Shown here: piece by piece, positions 1 through 4,958 of the stretch | Numbering within the stretch: the stretch's first letter is position 1 | How the letters are laid out: the number at the start of each line of letters is the position of its first letter | Source: Bacillota bacterium | Lineage (GTDB): Bacteria > Bacillota > Desulfitobacteriia > Desulfitobacteriales > Desulfitobacteriaceae | Direction of reading: 5' to 3' | DNA: 5,428 nt | Assembly: GCA_021849995.1 (NCBI GenBank) | Contig: JAJZSC010000264.1 | Span: 1-5,428, forward strand | Translations under genes and position numbers: made by a program | Notes under the pieces: generated by a model | Databases searched by the model: none | What the model was told of the DNA's origin: nothing | What the model saw: only the letters and a program-made list of their open reading frames with translations

Positions 1-573
1 TCTAAATGTCCCCAAATCTCTATACTTAATATCCGAGTTTAGCTTTTTGCGCAGGGATAACCTTGCTTTATGCAATCTCCATTTTGTATTCTCAATGGAG
101 CATCCCAATATTTCAGATACTTCCTTGGTGGAACAGCCATTGATTTCCCTTAAAATATATACTTCCTTCTGCTGCTCAGGCAGTTCGGCAATTGCTCTGA
201 ATAAAATATCCCTTGTAGCATTTTTTTGGCACTCTTGATCAGGCTCCGGTGAGGGATTTACCTGAGTATTACACATTTCAGGCTCGTCTGAGGTCAATTC
301 CTTCTGAGAAGAACTTTTTCTTTGATGATCAATAGTTACGTTCACAGCAATTCTGTATAGCCAAGTGGAGAATTTGGATTTGCCATTAAAAGACTGTCTT
401 GACTGAAATGCTTTCAGAAAGGTTTCTTGAGTCAAGTCCTGGGCCAGGTGAAAATCACCGGTCATTCCATAAATGAGATTATTAATCTTCTCTTCATTTT
501 GCTTAATCACTTGTTCGAAGGTAAGGTTATTTTCCACTGATTCGGGAGCATAGATATTTTCTTTAATATGCAT
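1..573 (-). CDS. ECF-type RNA polymerase sigma factor (sigma-70 family), C-terminus cut by window edge
   Basis: This gene encodes an alternative sigma factor that would direct RNA polymerase core to a small promoter set. I translated it from the ATG at 573: 191 codons are open to the window edge with no stop, so it is nearly complete for a family usually 160-200 residues long. Region 2 spans about residues 25-86, with the typical DLTQETFLKAF (46-56) and FSTWLYRIAVN (68-78) segments that bind core polymerase and the -10 element. A variable linker (87-120) follows. Region 4 spans about 122-178, with AIAELPEQQKEV and a helix-turn-helix (STKEVSEILGCS, 148-159) for the -35 element. The start is supported by AAGGAG seven bases upstream and by an in-frame stop just before it. 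The gene lies 16 nt after the cytochrome b5/DoxX gene, so the two are probably co-transcribed. Family assignment is firm. The target genes and any anti-sigma factor (possibly beyond the left edge) are unknown. Confidence 0.93.
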   Translation of the reverse strand, partial: MHIKENIYAPESVENNLTFEQVIKQNEEKINNLIYGMTGDFHLAQDLTQETFLKAFQSRQSFNGKSKFSTWLYRIAVNVTIDHQRKSSSQKELTSDEPEMCNTQVNPSPEPDQECQKNATRDILFRAIAELPEQQKEVYILREINGCSTKEVSEILGCSIENTKWRLHKARLSLRKKLNSDIKYRDLGTFR

Positions 574-589
574 AGCATTGCTCCTTTAC

Positions 590-1246
590 TTATTTCCGAC
601 TAATCAAGGCATCAACAGAAAATGCCCCTGAACCTTTTATCATCAAATAGACTGATACTGCAAGCAGGATAAATACATATTCTACTCCGCCATTCTCTAG
701 GAAGAAACCCTTGGCTAAGTGAACGGTAGCAGCAGCCCCGACCATAGTGCCTGCGATTCCTAAGGCTGCCAGCCTTGTCAAAAATCCAAAAATAATAGCT
801 AAACCACCAAAAAATTCAATTAGAATCACTAAACCAGCTAGAACACTTGGAATGTGCAAGGTACCGGTGAGGAATCCCATTGTCCCACTCCAACCGTAAC
901 CGCCGAACCATCCTAAAAGCTTTTGCGAACCATGTGCTAGAAATATAATACCGATTGCTAACCGTAAAATCAAATCTGCTCGTTGCGAATTAGCAGCAAG
1001 TAACTTTTTAACAGTATTATTGGCTTCATTCAAAACACCAACTGCAGGGAATTTGGCGAAAATCTCTTCACTGTGAGGCCCATTGGCAAAAACAGAAGTA
1101 ATATCTGTGCCGGCTTTCAGCCCACCATGTTCTCCATTTTGGAAAACTCCTGATACATCATATACTTTTCCTTTATATCCAACATAGGAAGGTTTGTTGT
1201 TCGTGCCATTAAAACTGCTCAATTGGTCAATAGTAAAATTTCTCAA
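590..1246 (-). CDS. Cytochrome b5-like haem domain fused to a DoxX-family membrane protein
   Basis: The 218-residue protein has two parts. Residues 1-75 match the short bacterial cytochrome b5-like haem/steroid-binding domain: an YVGYKGKVYDVS core (21-32), NGEHGGLKAGTD with H40, GPHSEE with H58, and a closing FPAVGVL (66-72). H40 and H58 are the expected axial haem ligands. Residues 88-214 form a DoxX-type domain with about four membrane segments (roughly 91-111, 133-155, 158-178, 188-203), including LAHGSQKLLGWFGG (103-116) and EFFGGLAIIFGFLTR (144-158). DoxX relatives include a subunit of an archaeal thiosulfate:quinone oxidoreductase and many uncharacterised proteins, so electron transfer at the membrane is plausible but not shown. 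The start is TTG (1246-1244), supported by AGGAGG eight bases upstream; no nearer ATG fits. There is no signal peptide, so the haem domain probably faces the cytoplasm (inference). The gene is the first of a likely two-gene transcript with the sigma factor. Confidence 0.92.
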   Translation of the reverse strand: MRNFTIDQLSSFNGTNNKPSYVGYKGKVYDVSGVFQNGEHGGLKAGTDITSVFANGPHSEEIFAKFPAVGVLNEANNTVKKLLAANSQRADLILRLAIGIIFLAHGSQKLLGWFGGYGWSGTMGFLTGTLHIPSVLAGLVILIEFFGGLAIIFGFLTRLAALGIAGTMVGAAATVHLAKGFFLENGGVEYVFILLAVSVYLMIKGSGAFSVDALISRK

Positions 1247-1254
1247 CGTCGACT

Positions 1255-1260
1255 CCTCCT
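1255..1260 (-). promoter_or_regulatory. Ribosome binding site fixing the TTG start of the cytochrome b5/DoxX gene
   Basis: On the minus strand this reads AGGAGG, a perfect Shine-Dalgarno, with an eight-base gap to TTG at 1246. It justifies accepting a non-ATG start that begins exactly at the haem domain. Confidence 0.85.
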
Positions 1261-1345
1261 CAATATCTATAGAGTTATGATAGGTGTTAAGTTAATTGGT
1301 GGTTTAAAAATGATCATCAGATAACAAAAGATAACTAATAAGTTT

Positions 1346-1360
1346 AGGTGGCGCCAACCT
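1346..1360. promoter_or_regulatory. GC-rich near-palindrome, possible operator
   Basis: AGGTGGCGCCAACCT has a perfect 8-base core (TGGCGCCA, 1349-1356) flanked by AGG and ACCT arms that pair if one A is skipped. It stands out in very AT-rich DNA, about 100 nt upstream of the DoxX start and about 70 nt upstream of the plus-strand promoter candidate. A dimeric regulator could bind it, but no regulator or known consensus is recognised. Confidence 0.3.
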
Positions 1361-1429
1361 CTACTCTACTATTAAGACGATTTAGATCAAAATTGGATAG
1401 TGATTAAATAATTTTTTCTTGTATAGTTT

Positions 1430-1456
1430 TTGATAAATTTTTGAATTTAGTATAAT
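1430..1456 (+). promoter_or_regulatory. Candidate sigma-A promoter for the zinc-ribbon gene
   Basis: TTGATA (1430-1435) and a perfect TATAAT (1451-1456) are separated by 15 bases, slightly short of the preferred 17. The -10 match is exact, but the surroundings are AT-rich, so chance matches are possible. Transcription would begin near 1463 and give a leader of about 160 nt. Confidence 0.45.
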
Positions 1457-1610
1457 CGGCTTAAATTAAATGCTTTTAAACTAAGTACCTGCAAAATAAA
1501 TAAGAACAGACCACTACCAATATCTACCTGCTAACACATAGGCACAACCGATACACCCAACGGATATTCTAATTATAGGTAGACCCCCAGCTCTTCTTTA
1601 AACATAAAAG

Positions 1611-1618
1611 AGAGGTGA
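1611..1618 (+). promoter_or_regulatory. Ribosome binding site fixing the TTG start of the zinc-ribbon gene
   Basis: AGAGGTGA lies six bases before the TTG at 1625 and is a good match to the 16S anti-Shine-Dalgarno. Its first bases could pair in a weak hairpin (1591-1612: CTCT/AGAG and TTTA/TAAA around AACA), which may slightly mask it. Confidence 0.65.
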
Positions 1619-1624
1619 TAATTT

Positions 1625-1819
1625 TTGAGGATATTATACAAATGTCCAGAATGCGGGGGCATCTACCTGACAGAAACTTGGTTAAAATTTACTCATGAGA
1701 AGACCAACACAAACAAAGACGAGTATGAAGATTACTTTTGCCCACAATGCCATCAATCAGTTTCATACAAAGAACTTGCCTCAATGTGGGACTTCCCATC
1801 AAATACTTGGTATCTTTAG
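1625..1819 (+). CDS. Small zinc-ribbon protein of unknown function
   Basis: This is a 64-residue soluble protein with two knuckles, CPECGG (C7, C10) and CPQCH (C39, C42), spaced as in a zinc ribbon that binds one metal ion with four cysteines. The 28 residues between them are charged (K, E, D, T, N rich) and probably form a loop or hairpin. A short aromatic tail (W55, F57, W62, Y63) follows. I do not recognise a specific family. Zinc ribbons of this size can bind nucleic acid or proteins, or act as metal-dependent adaptors, and the sequence does not decide between these. The TTG start is chosen because of the Shine-Dalgarno six bases upstream, and there is no ATG before the first knuckle. It is the only plus-strand gene in the window, with its own promoter candidate and a hairpin over its stop codon, so it is probably a single-gene transcript. 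Confidence 0.72.
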   Translation: MRILYKCPECGGIYLTETWLKFTHEKTNTNKDEYEDYFCPQCHQSVSYKELASMWDFPSNTWYL

Positions 1820-1838
1820 AGCTACTTAATGTAGCTCT
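1818..1838 (+). terminator. Hairpin at the stop codon of the zinc-ribbon gene, weak terminator
   Basis: AGAGCTAC (1818-1825) pairs perfectly with GTAGCTCT (1831-1838) around a 5-base loop. The last two bases of the TAG stop lie in the stem. Only a broken pyrimidine run (CTCTT) follows, so this is either a weak intrinsic terminator or a 3'-end stabilising hairpin. Confidence 0.5.
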
Positions 1839-1936
1839 CTCTTATGCACAAAACCTGGAACTAAAACCTATTTTATCTTTAGACTAAAAAGCATCTTCGA
1901 TCACCACATTAGTACACCATCAAGTTTAGGCTTTAC

Positions 1937-2027
1937 GAAAAAAGAAAAAATAAAAAGACGTTACTTTGCATACCCGGACTAGTTCATCAAAAAGCAGTAA
2001 AAAAACATTCCGGTAAATAGTAACGTC
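1937..2027 (-). terminator. Probable intrinsic terminator of the cotJC-like transcript
   Basis: GACGTTACT (1957-1965) pairs perfectly with AGTAACGTC (2019-2027). Inside it CCGG (1974-1977) can pair with CCGG (2010-2013), giving a two-part stem with a large AT-rich loop. On the minus strand the stem is followed at once by a T-rich run of about 20 bases (1956-1937) broken by one A and one C. It lies about 80 nt past the cotJC-like stop. The long loop is unusual for an intrinsic terminator, hence moderate confidence. The remaining sequence between 1839 and 2104 shows no gene. Confidence 0.55.
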
Positions 2028-2091
2028 ATTTAATCAGGTGAAAAATTTGATTGGTTAACAAAATTAATTTGTAAAAAACACTCGGAAACAG

Positions 2092-2112
2092 TTTCTACAC
2101 TTTTCTACACTT
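2092..2112. repeat. Tandem 10-bp direct repeat across the cotJC-like stop codon
   Basis: TTTCTACACT occurs twice back to back (2092-2101 and 2102-2111) with one more matching base. The cotJC-like stop (TAG, 2107-2105) lies in one copy. It looks like a local slippage duplication, and the second copy is downstream of the stop on the minus strand. Confidence 0.8.
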
Positions 2113-2653
2113 GTAAACTCATTCTATATTCGCGAATCAGTTCATTATACTGGTCTGGTGCCGCTCCCTGTATAATTAAGGCTTGGGCTTTTTGGAAAAG
2201 ATGTTTGTGGACATCTTCCCTGCTCCCTAAAAAGCTGATCATCTGCTTAAGGCCAGGGTCAGTGGTCATTGTGAAATGTAAATTGTATAAAACCCGTGCC
2301 CTAATTTCTGCTTCAGCATCGGCTTGCAGCATAGCGATTGGATCCAGGCTCTGATCCACATAATTAATATTCCAAGGTACTCCCTGTGAATTTATATAAC
2401 TAAGCGGAGGGCCTCCCAGCTTATTGATAGCGACAGCAATCATTTCCATGTGACTTTTCTCTTCCGCAGCAATTAAACCTAAAAGTTCGCGGAGATAACG
2501 ATTTGGCATATTTGAACGATGATTTAAGTATTGGGTAGCTGCGGAAAATTCACTATCCTTTCCGCCGTAGTGTTCGAGCATTATCTGCCCAAACCTTGGG
2601 TCAGGCCGTTCTACATTAACAGGATATAATAATCTCTTATCAAAAACAAACAT
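2105..2653 (-). CDS. cotJC: CotJC-like manganese catalase family protein
   Basis: This is a 182-residue ferritin-like di-manganese protein related to spore-coat CotJC and to manganese catalases, which break down hydrogen peroxide. CotJC is an inner spore-coat component in Bacillus. The opening FVFDKRLLYPV followed by DPR, and YGGKDSEFSAATQYL (29-43), are typical. All expected metal ligands appear present by pattern: E35, E65 and H68 (AEEKSHMEMI, 63-72), E116 (AEAEIRAR, 113-120) and H149 (REDVHKH, 145-151). So the dimetal site looks intact and catalase activity is plausible. The start is placed at ATG 2653 because AGGAGG sits seven bases upstream and CotJC proteins begin here. The frame stays open upstream to a GTG at 2842, but that part overlaps tctA and holds a hairpin, so I reject it. 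No cotJA or cotJB lies beside it. CATATAAT (2691-2684) is a possible -10 element 30 bases upstream, compatible with a sporulation or housekeeping sigma. Confidence 0.9.
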   Translation of the reverse strand: MFVFDKRLLYPVNVERPDPRFGQIMLEHYGGKDSEFSAATQYLNHRSNMPNRYLRELLGLIAAEEKSHMEMIAVAINKLGGPPLSYINSQGVPWNINYVDQSLDPIAMLQADAEAEIRARVLYNLHFTMTTDPGLKQMISFLGSREDVHKHLFQKAQALIIQGAAPDQYNELIREYRMSLQV

Positions 2654-2660
2654 ACTTATC

Positions 2661-2666
2661 CCTCCT
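2661..2666 (-). promoter_or_regulatory. Ribosome binding site deciding the cotJC-like start
   Basis: AGGAGG on the minus strand lies seven bases before ATG 2653. It outweighs the upstream GTG (2842) and ATG (2809), neither of which has a usable Shine-Dalgarno. Confidence 0.88.
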
Positions 2667-2683
2667 CGGACGAAATTTGCTTC

Positions 2684-2691
2684 ATTATATG
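2684..2691 (-). promoter_or_regulatory. Possible -10 element of the cotJC-like gene
   Basis: CATATAAT on the minus strand contains TATAAT and also resembles the CATA-type -10 of mother-cell sporulation sigma factors. I could not find a good -35 at a standard spacing (the nearest, TTGTAA, is 20 bases from TATAAT), so the sigma class stays open. Confidence 0.3.
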
Positions 2692-2751
2692 ATTGAGTGA
2701 ACCGATTCGTTACAAGGCTCAATGGGGTTACTTTCCGATAAGGAAATAATA

Positions 2752-2785
2752 AGCTCCGTAAAGCGGATATTGCTTTTTCGGAGCT
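2752..2785 (-). terminator. Hairpin after tctA, probable terminator of the tct operon
   Basis: AGCTCCG (2752-2758) pairs with CGGAGCT (2779-2785), and AAAGC (2760-2764) with GCTTT (2772-2776), leaving a 7-base loop and a small T/TT internal bulge. The minus strand continues TTATTATTTCC, a broken U-run. It lies 37 nt past the tctA stop and separates the transporter genes from the cotJC-like gene, so it probably ends or thins the tct transcript. Confidence 0.6.
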
Positions 2786-2822
2786 CTTTGAAGTGTAGAT
2801 AATATTCATGTGACTTAATACA

Positions 2823-4328
2823 TTATATTTCCACTTCTCCACCTATCTTTTTATTCTTGAACTCCAAAGATAGGCTAATGACAATTGTAGCAATTGCGAT
2901 AATTAATAAAGTAGCCGAAATCGGCCTTTGGAAAAACATGTAAAACTTTCCGCTAAACATAGTTAATGATTTTAGCAATGAACTCTCCATTATTTTACCC
3001 AAAACAAACGTCAAGATGACTGGCCCAACGGGGAATTCCATTTTTTTCATAAAATAACCTATTATACCAAATATTAACATGGCCCCTACGTCAAACAAAC
3101 TATTATTTATACTGAATGAACCCACGGCTGTAACGATAAAAATAATAGGTAAAAGAAGTTTAAAAGGAACCATCGTGATTCTTGCCCATAAATTTGCCAT
3201 AGGCAAATTCATGATCAGGAGTATAAGGTTGCCTATAAACATACTTGCAATAACGCCCCATACAAATTGAGGGTTTTTCTGCATTAATGTTGGTCCCGGT
3301 GTTAGACCATGAATAATAAATGCACCCAATAGAACTGCAACCGCTGGAGAACTTGGAATTCCCAAGGTAAACAATGGGATTAGAGCGCCTCCTGAATATG
3401 CATTGTTTGCGGTTTCAGGACCCGCCACCCCTTCCAAGGCACCTTTTCCAAAACGCGAAGGATCTTTAGCTATTTTTTTCTCCAAAGAATAACTCAGTAT
3501 TGTTGGAATTACAGAATTGGTTCCCGGTACCAAACCGAGTATAAATCCAAGAAAGGAGCCTCGAAAAATTGACTTCAAAACGGGATTCCATTCCTCACGC
3601 CTGGGCAACATGTTTTGAATTTTAGGTGGTCGTTCACCTTTAGCCTTTAAGTTCTCTTCCGCATTAATAAATAATTCTGATAAACCGAACATTCCCATAG
3701 CTATTGAAATAAAACTAAAACCATCTGCTAAATTTTCCTGGCCGAAAGCAAATCGAACTGTTGCCGTGACTGGATCCATCCCAACGAAAGCTAAGGTTAA
3801 ACCAAAGAGAGCGGCAATCAACCCTTTGATTAGTGACTTCCCTAATAAGCCGATTACTAAAGACAATCCCACTACGACTAAAGCAAAATATTCAGGCGGT
3901 CCGAATTTTAACGCTTGCTTGGCTATTGCGGGACCGAGAATCATAAGCCCTATGATAGCAATCGTTCCACCAATGAAGGAGCCAATTCCAGCAACCCCCA
4001 ATGCTGTTCCTGCGCGTCCCTGTTTTGCTAGAGGATAACCATCCAAACAAGTCATAAGTGAGGCTGATTCACCTGGAGTATTGATTAATACCGAAGTGAT
4101 CGTTCCACCATACATCGCACCATAATAGATACCGGCTAGCATGATCACTGATGAAACAGGCTCCATACCAAATGTCATCGGCAGAAGAAGCGCAATGCCA
4201 GCTGTCGGCCCAAGCCCTGGCAATACCCCTACAAACATTCCGAAAGTTACACCAATCAAACAATATAACAAATTCCACCAAGTTATAGCTGTTTCAAATC
4301 CCTGCAGCAAATAGCCTAGACTTTCCAT
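2823..4328 (-). CDS. tctA: Tripartite tricarboxylate transporter, large membrane subunit TctA
   Basis: This is the 501-residue transport channel of a TTT system, which takes up di- or tricarboxylates or related acids with the binding protein TctC and small subunit TctB, driven by an ion gradient. The length is typical for the family (about 500). Family signatures are clear: GMFVGVLPGLGPTAGIALLLP (30-50), YYGAMYGGTITSVLINTPGE (68-87), a second-half echo GLVPGTNSVIPTILSY, then GPETANNAYSGGALIPLFTLG and HGLTPGP. About ten or more hydrophobic segments span the chain, the last one near 470-490 before a lysine-rich cytoplasmic tail. The ATG at 4328 is supported by AAGGAG seven bases upstream, which directly follows the tctB stop, so the two are probably translationally coupled (12-nt gap). 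A hairpin follows the gene. The substrate cannot be read from the sequence. Confidence 0.97.
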   Translation of the reverse strand: MESLGYLLQGFETAITWWNLLYCLIGVTFGMFVGVLPGLGPTAGIALLLPMTFGMEPVSSVIMLAGIYYGAMYGGTITSVLINTPGESASLMTCLDGYPLAKQGRAGTALGVAGIGSFIGGTIAIIGLMILGPAIAKQALKFGPPEYFALVVVGLSLVIGLLGKSLIKGLIAALFGLTLAFVGMDPVTATVRFAFGQENLADGFSFISIAMGMFGLSELFINAEENLKAKGERPPKIQNMLPRREEWNPVLKSIFRGSFLGFILGLVPGTNSVIPTILSYSLEKKIAKDPSRFGKGALEGVAGPETANNAYSGGALIPLFTLGIPSSPAVAVLLGAFIIHGLTPGPTLMQKNPQFVWGVIASMFIGNLILLIMNLPMANLWARITMVPFKLLLPIIFIVTAVGSFSINNSLFDVGAMLIFGIIGYFMKKMEFPVGPVILTFVLGKIMESSLLKSLTMFSGKFYMFFQRPISATLLIIAIATIVISLSLEFKNKKIGGEVEI

Positions 4329-4340
4329 AGTCGTTCTCCT

Positions 4341-4817
4341 TTACCATCCAAATGAATTTAAGGGCAATGGTACACCTAAAGTCAGAACGAAAAGCCAGAA
4401 TAGTATACCCGTAACCAATATTGAAAGTCCTAATGCCCAATACCACTTGTATCCTCGAGAAAACAAGATGGTCAACATTAATATACCGGAAATTGTAAAC
4501 CCAATATATTTAACAATGGTAATATATAAAGCTAAGCCAACGACACATGCTAATAAGTTTACTAATCCAGTTCCTTTAGGGAAAATCTTGGCTAAACTTG
4601 TGCTATCTTTATTAAGCTTAACAGATTTGACGATATTTGCTATTGCGAGAAAAATTATGAATCCGCTAGTCCATAATGGCAACAATCCGGGGCCAGGGCC
4701 AAATTCGCTATAATAATGCATGTTTGATGCCTGCCAGAAGATTACCCCACCAAATAGGATGAAAAAAAGACTCAAGTAAACTTCAGCATTCTTTATTGTA
4801 GATTGAATAATTTTCAC
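4341..4817 (-). CDS. tctB: Tripartite tricarboxylate transporter, small membrane subunit TctB
   Basis: This is the small membrane subunit of the same transporter, 158 residues from my preferred start, which is normal for TctB. There are about four membrane segments: one near 14-31, one after the conserved FGPGPGLLPLW motif (39-49), a long hydrophobic stretch around 83-118 broken by a lysine (VKYIG), and one near 125-147. It assists TctA, though its exact role is poorly known. The start is uncertain. GTG at 4826 gives 161 residues, but its only Shine-Dalgarno-like bases (AAAGGG) are one base away, which is too close. GTG at 4817 leaves ten bases and is preferred. The weak initiation region, with a large stem-loop upstream, suggests it is made in lower amounts than TctC. 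It is followed after 12 nt by tctA. Confidence 0.92.
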   Translation of the reverse strand: MKIIQSTIKNAEVYLSLFFILFGGVIFWQASNMHYYSEFGPGPGLLPLWTSGFIIFLAIANIVKSVKLNKDSTSLAKIFPKGTGLVNLLACVVGLALYITIVKYIGFTISGILMLTILFSRGYKWYWALGLSILVTGILFWLFVLTLGVPLPLNSFGW

Positions 4818-4844
4818 GTATGACACACCCTTTTTTTAATCATC

Positions 4845-4862
4845 AATGGTGTAGCTACCATT
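4845..4862 (-). other. Small stem-loop just upstream of tctB
   Basis: AATGGT (4845-4850) pairs with ACCATT (4857-4862) around GTAGCT. It shares two bases with the larger hairpin next to it, so the two cannot both be fully formed. It lies close to the tctB start and could affect initiation; a chance occurrence is possible. Confidence 0.35.
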
Positions 4863-4900
4863 ACCCGTCCAGGTTGGCTTTAGCCGACCTGGACGGGTAA
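4861..4900 (-). other. Long stem-loop between tctC and tctB
   Basis: TTACCCGTCCAGGTTGGC (4861-4878) pairs with 4883-4900 over 18 positions, with one T/G mismatch, around a TTTA loop. Neither strand has a T-run after it, so it is not a standard intrinsic terminator. Its place between the binding-protein gene and the membrane-subunit genes fits an mRNA-stabilising or processing hairpin that keeps tctC message abundant and lowers tctBA. This role is inferred from position. Confidence 0.75.
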
Positions 4901-4910
4901 ATGAACCAAA

Positions 4911-4928
4911 ATCCTAGCGTATTAGGAT
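4911..4928 (-). other. Short stem-loop after the tctC stop
   Basis: ATCCTA (4911-4916) pairs with TAGGAT (4923-4928) around a 6-base loop, 30 nt past the tctC stop. It is weak and AT-rich with no T-run. Together with the two hairpins nearer tctB it makes the tctC-tctB gap unusually structured. Confidence 0.35.
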
Positions 4929-4958
4929 AAACTGAGGACTAAGTAAGAAGAGTCTAAG

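Larger units (their letters stand above)
1247..1624. other. Divergent intergenic region, AT-rich, no gene seen
   Basis: This 378-nt gap separates the minus-strand DoxX/sigma genes from the plus-strand zinc-ribbon gene, so it must hold control signals for both. It contains a GC-rich near-palindrome (1346-1360), a plus-strand promoter candidate (1430-1456) and a leader of about 160 nt before the small gene. I found no convincing sigma-A promoter for the minus-strand genes. A weak TTAACT/TATAGA pair (TATAGA at 1271-1266) would put the transcript start on the Shine-Dalgarno, so I do not call it. No open frame here looks like a gene. Confidence 0.6.

Noticed and set aside
47..238. Plus-strand open frame of 63 codons
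   Set aside because: It lies antisense inside the sigma factor gene, whose protein matches a well-known family; no Shine-Dalgarno or recognisable domain.
1591..1612. Riboswitch-like leader in front of the zinc-ribbon gene
   Set aside because: Only a weak 4+4 bp hairpin and one 7-base long-range pairing (1523-1529 with 1577-1583) were found; no known riboswitch core is recognisable.
2041..2075. AT-rich near-palindrome around AAATTAATTT as a second terminator
   Set aside because: Only A-T pairs, weak stem, and no T-run placed as needed; likely composition-driven.
3079..3270. Plus-strand open frame inside tctA
   Set aside because: Antisense shadow of a clear TctA coding region; no family features.
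3766..4038. Plus-strand open frame of 90 codons inside tctA
   Set aside because: Shadow frame opposite the TctA membrane segments; composition rich in P, K and T as expected from antisense of hydrophobic codons.
4069..4281. Minus-strand 70-codon frame overlapping tctA
   Set aside because: Out-of-frame overlap fully inside tctA, with W/C-rich sequence typical of a shifted frame.
4447..4713. Plus-strand open frame inside tctB
   Set aside because: Antisense to the TctB coding region; no supporting motif.
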